NCBI RefSeq assembly: GCF_051433195.1
Contig: NZ_JBHMFT010000001.1
Span: 434,001-498,000 of the forward strand
DNA length: 64,000 nucleotides
DNA from: Falsiroseomonas sp051433195
Lineage (GTDB): Bacteria > Pseudomonadota > Alphaproteobacteria > Acetobacterales > Acetobacteraceae
Direction: 5' to 3'
A model generated the notes under the pieces. The model was not told the origin of the DNA. It made no database searches and worked only from the letters and a program-made list of their open reading frames with translations. Position numbers and translations under genes: made by a program. Shown here piece after piece: positions 10,070 through 18,996 of this stretch. Each line of letters opens with the position of its first letter. Position 1 is the stretch's first letter.

Positions 10070-10121
10070 CCCTTCCGGCGGGCCACGCCCCCCCACCGGG
10101 GCGCATCTGCTTCTGGAAGGG
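10070..10121 (+). promoter_or_regulatory. serC leader hairpin covering the ribosome binding site
   Basis: CCCTTCC (10070-10076) pairs perfectly with GGAAGGG (10115-10121). The latter is the serC ribosome binding site, eight bases before the ATG at 10130. An inner hairpin CCCC-ACC-GGGG (10091-10101) sits in the loop. The arrangement would hide the ribosome binding site. It may be the alphaproteobacterial serC RNA motif I recall from comparative genomics; I have not verified that. Confidence 0.55.
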
Positions 10122-10129
10122 AGCCGCAC

Positions 10130-11329
10130 ATGACCGCCAAGCCGGACCTGCGTCCGCACAATCCCCGTCCGGCCGAAGGGCCGGCAAACCCAAGATTTTC
10201 CTCTGGTCCCTGCGCCAAGCGTCCCGGCTGGACGCTGGCGGCGCTGGAGGGCGCAGAACTCGGCCGCAGCCATCGCGCCGCCAACCCCAAGGCGCGGCTG
10301 AACGAGGTCATCACCCGGTCCAAGGCCATCCTCGGCATGCCCGCCGACTGGCGCCTCGGCATCGTCCCGGGCTCCGACACCGGCGCGGTCGAGATGGCGA
10401 TGTGGTCGCTGCTGGGCGCGCGTGGCGTCGAGATCCCGGCCTGGGAATCCTTCTCCGCCGATTGGGCGGCCGATGTGGTGAAGGAGCTGAAGCTGGCCGA
10501 TGCGCGGGTGCTCAAGGCGCCCTACGGCCGGTTGCCCGACCTCAAGGCCCTGGACTGGTCGCGCGACGTCGTCTTCGTCTGGAACGGCACCACCAGCGGC
10601 GTGCGCGTTCCGGACGCCGACTGGATTCCGGCGGAGCGCGCGGGCCTCGCCATCTGCGACGCCACCAGCGCCGCCTTCGCCATGGACCTGCCCTGGGACA
10701 AGCTGGATGTGGTGACCTGGTCCTGGCAGAAGGTGCTGGGCGGAGAGGCCGCGCATGGCATGCTGGCGCTGTCGCCGCGCGCCGTCGCCCGCCTCGAATC
10801 CCACACGCCGTCCTGGCCGATGCCGAAGGTGTTTCGCCTCGCCAAGGGCGGCAAGCTGGCCGAGGGCATCTTCAAGGGCGAGACCATCAACACGCCCTCC
10901 ATGCTCTGCGTCGAGGATGCGCTGGACGGGCTGCGCTGGGCGGAGGGCGTCGGCGGCCTGAAGGGGCTGGTCGCACGGTCGGAAGCCAACCTCGCCGCGA
11001 TCGCCGGTTGGGTCGCGAAGACGCCATGGGTGGATTTCCTGGCCGAGGATGCGGCGACGCGGTCCTGCACCTCGATCTGCCTGAAGATTACAGCACCCTG
11101 GTTCCAGGCACTGGACGCCGAAGGGCAGGCGGCGGCGGCGAAGAAGCTGTCTTCGATGCTGGAGAAGGAGGGCGTGGCGCTCGATGTCGCGAACTACCGC
11201 GACGCGCCGCCGGGCCTGCGCATCTGGGGCGGCGCCACCGTCGAGACCAGCGACATCCAGGCGCTGCTGCCCTGGCTGGACTGGGCGTTCGGCGAAGTGG
11301 AAGCCGCGCAGCCGAAGGTCGCTGCCTGA
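10130..11329 (+). CDS. serC: Phosphoserine aminotransferase
   Basis: PLP enzyme converting 3-phosphohydroxypyruvate to phosphoserine in serine synthesis. It has 399 residues and belongs to the longer alphaproteobacterial/archaeal-type SerC subgroup. The N-terminal NPRFSSGPCAKRPGW, PGSDTGAVEMAMWS, the NGTTSGVRVP segment and the PLP-lysine region WSWQKVLGGEAAHG (Lys about 201) are clear. Ribosome binding site GGAAGGG precedes the ATG and is sequestered by the leader hairpin. The stop overlaps the serA start (TGATG), so translation of the two serine genes is coupled. Confidence 0.95.
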   Translation: MTAKPDLRPHNPRPAEGPANPRFSSGPCAKRPGWTLAALEGAELGRSHRAANPKARLNEVITRSKAILGMPADWRLGIVPGSDTGAVEMAMWSLLGARGVEIPAWESFSADWAADVVKELKLADARVLKAPYGRLPDLKALDWSRDVVFVWNGTTSGVRVPDADWIPAERAGLAICDATSAAFAMDLPWDKLDVVTWSWQKVLGGEAAHGMLALSPRAVARLESHTPSWPMPKVFRLAKGGKLAEGIFKGETINTPSMLCVEDALDGLRWAEGVGGLKGLVARSEANLAAIAGWVAKTPWVDFLAEDAATRSCTSICLKITAPWFQALDAEGQAAAAKKLSSMLEKEGVALDVANYRDAPPGLRIWGGATVETSDIQALLPWLDWAFGEVEAAQPKVAA

Positions 11330-12918
11330 TGCCACCCAAGGTCCTGATCAGCGACAAGCTCTCGCCCGCCTCCATCGCGATTTTTCGGGCGCGTGGGATC
11401 GAGGTCGACTTCAAGCCCGGCATGAAGCCTGCCGAGTTGCGGGAAATCATTGGCGGCTATGACGGCCTCGCCATCCGCAGCGCCACCAAGGTGACGCGGG
11501 AGGTGCTGGATGCCGCGCCGCGCCTGCGCGTCGTGGGCCGCGCCGGCATCGGCGTCGACAATGTCGATGTCTCCTCCGCCACCGCGCGCGGCGTCGTGGT
11601 GATGAACACGCCCTTCGGCAACGCCATCACCACCGCAGAGCATGCGATTGCCATGATGTTCGCGCTGGCCAGGCAGATCCCGGAGGCCTCGGCCTCGACC
11701 AAGGCGGGCAAGTGGGAAAAGAACCGCTTCATGGGTGTCGAGCTGTCCAGCAAGACGCTCGGCCTGGTCGGCGCCGGCAACATCGGCAGCATCGTCGCCA
11801 ACCGCGCCATCGGCCTGCACATGAAGGTCATCGCCTTCGACCCCTTCCTGTCGGAGAAGCGGGCGCTGGAGATCGGCGTGGAGAAGGTCGACCTCGACGC
11901 GCTGGTGGCGCGCGCCGACTTCATCAGCATCCATGCCCCGATGACGGAGCAGACCCGGAACATCCTGTCGCGGGATCGCATCTTCGCCATGAAGAAGGGC
12001 GCGCGGCTGATCAACTGCGCCCGTGGCGGGCTGGTGGACGAGGCGGCGCTGCATGAGGCGCTGGTGCAGGGCCACCTGGCCGGCGCCGCGCTCGACGTGT
12101 TCGAGACGGAACCCGCCACGGACAGCCCGCTGTTCGCACTGGAGAACGTGGTCTGCACCCCGCATCTGGGTGCGGCCACGGCCGAGGCGCAGGAGAACGT
12201 GGCACTGCAGGTCGCCGAGCAGATGAGCGACTTTCTGCTGTCCGGCGCCGTGTCCAACGCCATCAACATGCCCTCCGTCACCGCGGAGGAAGCGCCGCGG
12301 CTGCGACCCTACATGGATCTGGCGCGGCAACTCGGCGCGCTGGCCGGGCAGCTCACGGTGGAACAGGGCGCCGCCATCAAGGCGATCCGCGTGGAGTATG
12401 AAGGCCAGGCGGCGGAGCTGAACCAGCGCCCGCTGACCGCGGCGGCGCTGGCCGGCGTGCTGACGCCGATGATGGGCGCGGTGAACATGGTGAACGCGCC
12501 GGTCGTGGCGCGGGAGCGCGGCATCGAGGTGGCGGAGACGGTGACGGAACGGCGCGGCGACTACGCCACGCTGGTCCGCGTGACGGTGGTGACGGAGGGG
12601 CTGGACCGCAGCGTCGCCGGCACGCTGGTCGGCACCGGCCGCCCGCGCCTGGTCGAGATCAAGGGCATCGCGGTGGAGGCCGATTTCGCGCCGCACATGC
12701 TGTACGTCACGAACCAGGACAAGCCCGGCTTCATCGGCCGCTTCGGCACCACGCTGTCGGAAGCCGGCATCAACATCGCCACCTTCCACCTGGGCCGCGA
12801 CAAGCCGGGCGGCGATGCCATCTGCCTGGTCGGGCTGGATGCCGCCGTGCCGGATGCCGTTCTCGCCACGGTCCGCGCGCTGCCGCTGGTGGTCCGCGCC
12901 GTTCCGCTGGCCTTCTGA
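11329..12918 (+). CDS. serA: D-3-phosphoglycerate dehydrogenase
   Basis: First enzyme of serine synthesis, NAD-dependent. It has 529 residues, the long bacterial form with a substrate-binding/NAD domain, an intervening domain and a C-terminal ACT domain. Seen are GRAGIGVDNVD, the NAD-binding LGLVGAGNIGS near 145, catalytic Arg in NCARGGLVDE near 232, Glu in FETEPAT and His in CTPHLGA near 278. The ACT domain starts near 462 (MLYVTNQDKPGFIG), so allosteric control is possible. A palindromic element follows the stop. Confidence 0.97.
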   Translation: MPPKVLISDKLSPASIAIFRARGIEVDFKPGMKPAELREIIGGYDGLAIRSATKVTREVLDAAPRLRVVGRAGIGVDNVDVSSATARGVVVMNTPFGNAITTAEHAIAMMFALARQIPEASASTKAGKWEKNRFMGVELSSKTLGLVGAGNIGSIVANRAIGLHMKVIAFDPFLSEKRALEIGVEKVDLDALVARADFISIHAPMTEQTRNILSRDRIFAMKKGARLINCARGGLVDEAALHEALVQGHLAGAALDVFETEPATDSPLFALENVVCTPHLGAATAEAQENVALQVAEQMSDFLLSGAVSNAINMPSVTAEEAPRLRPYMDLARQLGALAGQLTVEQGAAIKAIRVEYEGQAAELNQRPLTAAALAGVLTPMMGAVNMVNAPVVARERGIEVAETVTERRGDYATLVRVTVVTEGLDRSVAGTLVGTGRPRLVEIKGIAVEADFAPHMLYVTNQDKPGFIGRFGTTLSEAGINIATFHLGRDKPGGDAICLVGLDAAVPDAVLATVRALPLVVRAVPLAF

Positions 12919-12923
12919 CCGAA

Positions 12924-12987
12924 AGCCCTCTCCCCCCACTTTGGGGGAAGAGCGCCGTCGCAGTGCGACGTCGGGGTGAGGGGGGCC
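12924..12987. repeat. Palindromic intergenic element, copy B (variant with extra hairpin)
   Basis: The outer arms (GCCCTCTCCCC, then GGGGGAAGAG, ending GGGGTGAGGGGGG) match the other copies. Between them is an added perfect hairpin CGTCGC-AGT-GCGACG (12956-12970). It lies between the convergent serA and the small hypothetical gene. Confidence 0.8.
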
Positions 12988-12990
12988 CTG

Positions 12991-13305
12991 TCAGGCCGCC
13001 GCGGAATTCAGCGCCTCGCCGAGCTCCTTGATCTTCTCGGCCTTGGCGCCTTCGCTGCGACCGGCCATCGTCACCGTCTCCTTGCCCAGCTTGGCGACCA
13101 CCGTCTTCACCGCCTCGCCGTCGATCTCCTCGGCCTGGATCAGCTTCTTCAGGCGCTCCAGGTCGCGCACCATGGTCTTGGCGCCGGTGACCTCCAGCTT
13201 GCCGAGCGTCTCCTCCCAGCCCTCGATGTTCTTCACCGCGGCGCTGATGGTGAAGCCCTTCACGCCTTCCTTGATGTGCTTGATGGTCGCTGCGAATTGC
13301 GGCAT
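12991..13305 (-). CDS. Conserved-looking small hypothetical protein
   Basis: A 104-residue, charged, soluble-looking protein with no signal peptide and no Cys or Trp-rich motif. It is predicted largely helical, with a repeated Lys/Glu heptad-like pattern (IKHIKEGVKGF, LERLKKLIQAEEIDGEAVKTVV). A good ribosome binding site (GGAGAGG) lies about eight bases before the ATG on the minus strand, which supports expression. I do not recognise the family. It interrupts the serA-hisZ neighbourhood together with the dioxygenase-like gene. Confidence 0.65.
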   Translation of the reverse strand: MPQFAATIKHIKEGVKGFTISAAVKNIEGWEETLGKLEVTGAKTMVRDLERLKKLIQAEEIDGEAVKTVVAKLGKETVTMAGRSEGAKAEKIKELGEALNSAAA

Positions 13306-13435
13306 CTGCGTTCCTCTCCGTCTGACGCGGGCTGCGTCGTCCTGCCGGGCAAAGCGCCGCGCTGCCGGGCTGGTTGCGGAAGTTTATTTCGCAACGCGCC
13401 ACCTTGCGGGATGCCGGGTCGAACAACGCGAACGA

Positions 13436-13454
13436 ACGTCACGCTTCGTGACGT
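13436..13454. promoter_or_regulatory. Perfect inverted repeat upstream of the dioxygenase-like gene
   Basis: ACGTCACG-CTT-CGTGACGT, an 8-bp perfect palindrome with a three-base centre, 50 bases before the ATG at 13505 and about 130 bases before the divergent hypothetical gene. It could be an operator or a small hairpin; no poly-T follows. Confidence 0.4.
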
Positions 13455-13504
13455 GACGCGCGGCGGCGCCCGCGCGCTGATGCGCCGCAACCCGGAGGCT
13501 TCGC

Positions 13505-14119
13505 ATGTTCCGTATCCCGCGCCGCGGCCTGATCCTCGCCGCCCCCACCCTGCTGCCCGGCCTCGCCTGCGCGCAGCCGCTGGGGCAGGGCACGCCATCG
13601 CAGACGGAGGGTCCCTACTACCCTGCCGCCATCCCCGAGGACGCCGATGCCGACCTGCGCCGCGTCGCCGGTGCGGCGCGGCAGGCGTCCGGCCGGCCGC
13701 TGCTGCTGACGGGGCTCGTGCGGAACCTGGACGGCGCGCCACTGCCCGGCGCCCGGGTCGAGATCTGGCAGGCGGACGAGGCCGGCATCTACCTGCACCC
13801 GCGCGACGGGCGCCAGGCGCAGCGCGATACCGGCTTCCAGGGCTATGGCCGTGCCACCGCCGATGCCGAGGGGCGCTACGCCTTCCGCACCATCCGGCCC
13901 GGTCGCTACCCCGGCCGCACGCCGCACATCCACCTGCGCGCCCACCCGCCGCGCGGAACCGCGCCCCTGACCACGCAGGTGTATTTCCCCGACGAGCCGC
14001 TGAACGCCCAGGACGGCCTGCTGCGCCGCGTGGCGGAGGCGCGGCGGGCCCTGCTGCTGGCGCGGCTGTCCTCCATGGATGATGGCCAGCGCGCGGAATT
14101 TGACGTCATCCTGGCCTAG
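13505..14119 (+). CDS. Exported intradiol ring-cleavage dioxygenase-like protein
   Basis: A 204-residue protein with an N-terminal signal sequence (residues 1-23, RR then hydrophobic, cleavage near ACAQ) followed by an intradiol dioxygenase fold. TEGPYYP is typical of the family entry loop; VEIWQADEAGIYLHPRDG and RYPGRTPHIHLR supply candidate iron ligands Tyr96, Tyr135, His141 and His143. Protocatechuate and catechol dioxygenases are cytosolic, whereas this one appears secreted or periplasmic, so it may act on plant or humic aromatics outside the membrane, or be non-catalytic. No beta-ketoadipate genes are nearby. It stands alone, preceded by a palindrome. Confidence 0.78.
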   Translation: MFRIPRRGLILAAPTLLPGLACAQPLGQGTPSQTEGPYYPAAIPEDADADLRRVAGAARQASGRPLLLTGLVRNLDGAPLPGARVEIWQADEAGIYLHPRDGRQAQRDTGFQGYGRATADAEGRYAFRTIRPGRYPGRTPHIHLRAHPPRGTAPLTTQVYFPDEPLNAQDGLLRRVAEARRALLLARLSSMDDGQRAEFDVILA

Positions 14120-14152
14120 GCGGCCCCACGGGTTGCCCCCCAGGGGTTGCTC

Positions 14153-14168
14153 CAGGGGCGCCCCCCTG
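14153..14168 (+). terminator. Possible hairpin after the dioxygenase-like gene
   Basis: CAGGGG-CGCC-CCCCTG, a 6-bp stem with a four-base loop, 33 bases after the stop and 35 bases before hisZ. There is no T-run, so intrinsic termination is uncertain. Confidence 0.3.
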
Positions 14169-14202
14169 CCACACACGCGCCCGTCACGCGCCCCAGAACC
14201 GA

Positions 14203-15348
14203 ATGACCGACGATCCTCCGAATCCCGCCCTGCTGCCCGCCGGCCTCACCGATGTCCTGCCGCCCGAGGCGGAGCGGGAGGCGATGCTCGTCGAGGTGCT
14301 GGCCGAAACCTTCGCCCGGCATGGCTATGAGCGGGTGAAGCCGCCGCTGCTGGAATTCGAGGATTCGCTGCTGGCGGGTTCCGGCGCCGCCGTCGCCGAC
14401 CAGACCTTCCGCCTGATGGACCCGGTCAGCCACCGCATGATGGGGCTGCGCGCCGACACCACGCCGCAGGTCGCCCGCATCGCCGCCACCCGTCTCGCCC
14501 GCATCCCCCGCCCGCTGCGCCTCAGCTATGCCGGCCAGGTGCTGCGCGTGCAGGGCACGCAACTGGCACCCGCGCGGCAATTGCCGCAGGCGGGCATCGA
14601 GCTGATCGGCCCGCAGAGCGCGGATGCGGATGCCGAGGTCGCCACCGTGGCGGCGGAGGCGCTGGCCGCCGTCGGCATCACCGAGGCCTCGCTGGACATC
14701 ACCCTGCCACGCCTGGCGCCGGCGCTGCTGGATGCCGCCGGCGTGCAGGGCGAGGACCGCCGCCGCCTGGCCCGCGCGCTGGACCGCAAGGATGCCGCCG
14801 CCGTCGCCGAACATGCGACCGCCGCGGGTGGCGCCGCGCTGCTGCTGCCGGCCCTCCTGGCTGCCGCTGGTCCTGCCGATGCGGCGCTGGCGGTGCTGCA
14901 TGCGGAGGCGCTGCCGGCCGTCGCCCGGACCATCGCCGACCACGCCGCCGCCGTGGTGGCCGCCATCCGCGCCCGTGCACCCGGCCTTCGCATCACGCTG
15001 GACCCGCTGGAGTTCCGCGGCCTGCGCTATCACACCGGCGTCGCCTTCACGATCTACGGCACCGGCCGCACCGGGGAACTGGCCCGCGGCGGCCGCTACC
15101 TGTCCGGCGAGGAACCCGCCACCGGCATGACGCTGTATCCGGACGCCGTGCTGCGCGCCGTGTCGCCGCTGCCGCAGCGGCTGCGCGTGTTCCTGCCGGA
15201 GGGCGCCGATGCCGCCCAGGCCGCGGCACTCCGCGCCGCCGGCCACGCCACCCTGGCGCGGCTCAGCCCCGCCGATACCGCGCACGCCCTGCGCTGCACG
15301 CATGTCATGGACGGCACCGGCGCACCGGTCCCGGTTGAGGAGCAGTAG
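14203..15348 (+). CDS. hisZ: ATP phosphoribosyltransferase regulatory subunit
   Basis: HisRS-like paralogue lacking tRNA aminoacylation, needed with short-form HisG for the first step of histidine synthesis. It has 381 residues. Class II synthetase-like motifs are visible: GLTDVLPPEAE near residue 14, FEDSLLAG, the motif-2-like RADTTPQVARIAATRL with RLSYAGQVLR, and a late GLRYHTGVAFTIYG and GGRYLSGE. The purA start follows the stop by two bases. serA, hisZ and purA are neighbours in many alphaproteobacteria. Its presence implies a short HisG elsewhere in the genome. Confidence 0.93.
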   Translation: MTDDPPNPALLPAGLTDVLPPEAEREAMLVEVLAETFARHGYERVKPPLLEFEDSLLAGSGAAVADQTFRLMDPVSHRMMGLRADTTPQVARIAATRLARIPRPLRLSYAGQVLRVQGTQLAPARQLPQAGIELIGPQSADADAEVATVAAEALAAVGITEASLDITLPRLAPALLDAAGVQGEDRRRLARALDRKDAAAVAEHATAAGGAALLLPALLAAAGPADAALAVLHAEALPAVARTIADHAAAVVAAIRARAPGLRITLDPLEFRGLRYHTGVAFTIYGTGRTGELARGGRYLSGEEPATGMTLYPDAVLRAVSPLPQRLRVFLPEGADAAQAAALRAAGHATLARLSPADTAHALRCTHVMDGTGAPVPVEEQ

Positions 15349-15350
15349 CG

Positions 15351-16640
<1,290 letters not shown>

Positions 16641-16650
16641 GGCCACCGCT

Positions 16651-16666
16651 AAACGTCTAGACGTCT
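16651..16666. promoter_or_regulatory. Tandem met-box-like octamers
   Basis: Two adjacent octamers, AAACGTCT and AGACGTCT. The second is identical to the MetJ consensus octamer AGACGTCT and the first differs at one base. The core ACGTCTAGACGT is a perfect palindrome. It lies 38 bases before the acetyltransferase ATG. MetJ itself is essentially gammaproteobacterial, so the binding protein here, if any, is unknown. Confidence 0.4.
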
Positions 16667-16703
16667 GGTTGTCGGACAAGCTCCAGCCTGTCGCAGTCGT
16701 GAC

Positions 16704-17231
16704 ATGCCGAAGCTCCGCGACAGCCGCCCGGACGATATTCCCGCCATCACGGCCAGCTACGGCCATTGGGTTACCCATGGCCTGGCCAGCTTCGAGCTGA
16801 CGCCGCCCGGCGCGCCGGAGATGGCGCGGCGGCGGCAGGCGGTGCTGGCGGCGGGCTACCCGCACCTGGTCACGACGGACACGGACGGCCGGGTGCTCGG
16901 CTATGCCTGTGCCAGCGCCTACCGGCCCCGCCCGGCCTACCGCTTTGCCGCCGGGAACAGCGTCTGTGTGCCGCCGGATGCCGGGCGCGGCGGGATCGGC
17001 CGGGCGCTGCTGGTCTGGCTGATCGAGCGCTGCACCGCCAGCGGCCACCGGCTGATGGTCGCGGTCATCGGCGATTCGGCCAATGCGGCCTCCATCCGCC
17101 TGCACGAAGCCGCGGGCTTCACCCGGGCCGGGCTGATCCCCGCCATCGGCTGGAAGCACGAGCGCTGGGTCGACAGCGTGCTGATGGTGCGCCCGCACGG
17201 CGGGGGCGCCGCGACGCCACACCTGCCATGA
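16704..17231 (+). CDS. GNAT acetyltransferase, phosphinothricin N-acetyltransferase-like
   Basis: A 175-residue single-domain GNAT protein. RDSRPDDIPAIT opens the fold, GYACASAYRPRPAYRF is the segment typical of PAT/Bar-type and YncA/MddA-type enzymes, and the acetyl-CoA loop GRGGIGRALL lies near residue 93. The C-terminal HEAAGFTRAGLIPAIGWK is also family-like. Known relatives acetylate phosphinothricin, methionine sulfone/sulfoximine or amino acids. Its stop overlaps the MFS transporter start (ATGA), suggesting a detoxify-and-export or uptake pair. Confidence 0.85.
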   Translation: MPKLRDSRPDDIPAITASYGHWVTHGLASFELTPPGAPEMARRRQAVLAAGYPHLVTTDTDGRVLGYACASAYRPRPAYRFAAGNSVCVPPDAGRGGIGRALLVWLIERCTASGHRLMVAVIGDSANAASIRLHEAAGFTRAGLIPAIGWKHERWVDSVLMVRPHGGGAATPHLP

Positions 17232-18373
17232 CCCGCATCGAGGCCGACCGCGCCTCCCGCGATGCCGCCATCGTGCTCGGCCTGACCCTGCCGGGCGATA
17301 CGGTGCTGCACCTGCTGCTGCCGCTGCATGCCGCGGCCTTCAGTGTCTCGCTGGCCGAGGCTGGGCTGCTGCTGGCGGCGAACCGGCTGGTGCGGATCAT
17401 CGGCTATGGCTGGGTGGCGCGCGGCTACGAGTATTTCGGACCACGCCGTGCCTGCCTGGTGGCGGTGCTGGCGGCGGCCTGCGCCACGGCGGGCTATGCG
17501 GTTTTGCCGGGGGGCTGGTGGCTGCTGCCGGCCCGCCTGCTGTGGGGTCTCGCCTTCGCCGTGATGAACATCGCCACCCAGGCGCTGGCGACGGCCTACA
17601 CGGGCGGCGCCGCGCGCCGCAGCGGCACCTCCCGCGCCATCATCGCGACCGGGCCGATGCTCGGCCTGCTGGCCGGGGCTGTGCTGGTGGAATATGCCGG
17701 ACCGCGCCTGGTGTTCCTGTGCCTCGGCGTGGTCTCGCTGCTGGCGCTGCCCTTCGCCTGGCGACTGCCGGACGGGGAGGGGGCGCGGCTGCGCTTCGGC
17801 GGACCGCGCTTCGCGCTGCCGAAGCCGCTGGATGTCTGGTCCTTCGTGCAGGGGCTCGCACTGGACGGGCTGTTCGTGCTCGGCCTCGCCTTCCTGGCGG
17901 CGGCCGCCCTGCCGGACGGTGCGGCACTGGCGGCCGGCGCGGCGCTGGCCGCGCGCTACCTGGCGGAGGTGCTGCTGGGCCAGCCGGCGGGACGCCTGGC
18001 GGAACGCTTCGGCGCCGCGCGCGTGCTGCTGCTGGTCTCGCTCGGCTCCGCGGTTGGTCTGACGGTGATTGGCGTCGGGTGGCTGTGGGTCGGCAGCCTG
18101 CTGGTGGTCGGGCTGCGCGTGCTGCTGCAGCCGCTGCCCGCGCCGGTGGCGGCCGCCCGCGCCCCGGTCGAGGAACGCGTGGCGGCACTGGCGCGGCTGG
18201 CGACCTGGCGGGACATCGGCGCCGGGGTCGGCCCGCTGGTCGCGGGCGTGATGCTGCCGCTGGTGCCGGCGGTGGTGCTGTATTGCGGCGCCGCCGCCCT
18301 GCTGGCGGCGGCTTCGGTCGCGGCGCTCAGCCCGCCTCGGCCAGCAGCGCCCGCAGGTCCAGGCGCTTCGTGA
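17228..18373 (+). CDS. MFS transporter
   Basis: A 381-residue inner-membrane protein with about eleven or twelve hydrophobic segments. It has a charged loop between helices 2 and 3 (RGYEYFGPRRA) and a second related loop in the C-terminal half (RLAERFGAARVL), the usual MFS pseudo-repeat. No substrate-specific motif is recognised. The ATG overlaps the acetyltransferase stop by four bases. The last 47 bases overlap the convergent glyoxalase-type gene. Confidence 0.82.
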   Translation: MTRIEADRASRDAAIVLGLTLPGDTVLHLLLPLHAAAFSVSLAEAGLLLAANRLVRIIGYGWVARGYEYFGPRRACLVAVLAAACATAGYAVLPGGWWLLPARLLWGLAFAVMNIATQALATAYTGGAARRSGTSRAIIATGPMLGLLAGAVLVEYAGPRLVFLCLGVVSLLALPFAWRLPDGEGARLRFGGPRFALPKPLDVWSFVQGLALDGLFVLGLAFLAAAALPDGAALAAGAALAARYLAEVLLGQPAGRLAERFGAARVLLLVSLGSAVGLTVIGVGWLWVGSLLVVGLRVLLQPLPAPVAAARAPVEERVAALARLATWRDIGAGVGPLVAGVMLPLVPAVVLYCGAAALLAAASVAALSPPRPAAPAGPGAS

Positions 18374-18845
18374 TCATGGCCAGGGACCCGTCCGGCTGGC
18401 GCGGCCAATCGGCGCGCGGCCGGTCGCGGTACAGCTCCACCCCGTTGCCGTCCGGGTCGCGCAGATACAGCGCCTCCGACACGCCGTGGTCGGAGGCGCC
18501 TTCCAGCGGCCAGCCAGCCTCCGCCAGTTGCTTCAGGGCGCGCGCCAGGGCCGGGCGGTCCGGGTACAGCAGCGCCACATGGTAAAGGCCGGTGGTGCCG
18601 AAGCCGGGCGGGCTGCCGCCTGCGCTTTCCCAGGTGTTCAGTGCGATGTGGTGGTGGTAGCCGCCGGCCGAAAGGAACACCGCCTGGTCGCCGATGCGCT
18701 GCTGCACTTCCAGCCCGATCAGGTCGCGCCAGAACGCCAGGCTGCGCTCCAGCTCCGCCACCTTCAGGTGGACATGGCCGATGCGGGTCTCGGCGGCGAT
18801 GGCGTAGGGCGCGGCGCGGGCCGGCGCGTCGATGGTGGCGGACAT
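18327..18845 (-). CDS. VOC/glyoxalase-family protein (CatE-type dioxygenase-like)
   Basis: A 172-residue protein with the vicinal oxygen chelate fold. RIGHVHLKVAELERSLAFW opens the first beta-alpha-beta-beta-beta module; YHHHIALNTW, GLYHVALLYPDRPAL and RDPDGNGVELYRDRP supply the metal His/His/Glu pattern and resemble catechol-2,3-dioxygenase CatE-like proteins. I chose the ATG at 18845, which has GAGGAG seven bases upstream; the frame continues upstream to an ATG at 18902 without such a site. The 3' end overlaps the MFS gene tail to tail. Confidence 0.82.
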   Translation of the reverse strand: MSATIDAPARAAPYAIAAETRIGHVHLKVAELERSLAFWRDLIGLEVQQRIGDQAVFLSAGGYHHHIALNTWESAGGSPPGFGTTGLYHVALLYPDRPALARALKQLAEAGWPLEGASDHGVSEALYLRDPDGNGVELYRDRPRADWPRQPDGSLAMITKRLDLRALLAEAG

Positions 18846-18946
18846 GGCGAGTCTCCTCGTGTTCGTGCCACCAAGATGCGGATTCTCGCCGGACGGTTCC
18901 AATCCGTGCTCCGGATGCGCCTCATGCCCCAGGCTGATGACGCGGA

Positions 18947-18976
18947 AAGGGCGCCCACCCTGCGGTGGACGCCCTT
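18947..18976 (-). terminator. Hairpin terminator after rpoH
   Basis: A 12-bp interrupted stem (seven pairs, one mismatch, five pairs; four-base loop) spans 18947-18976, just 20 bases beyond the rpoH stop. On the minus strand it ends in CCCTTT, a short T-run. Confidence 0.55.
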
Positions 18977-18996
18977 CCAGGTTCAGGCCAGCGCGA

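Noticed and set aside
8617..12918. A 1433-codon open frame covering part of the PhzF-like gene, TDT transporter, serC and serA.
   Set aside because: Only the last 529 codons (serA) have protein-like composition and motifs; the rest is an out-of-frame shadow of genes with clear families, a common artefact at this GC content.
16766..17227. N-terminal extension of the MFS transporter frame by 154 codons.
   Set aside because: It overlaps the acetyltransferase gene in another frame and is low-complexity; the ATG at 17228 in the ATGA junction fits the membrane protein start.
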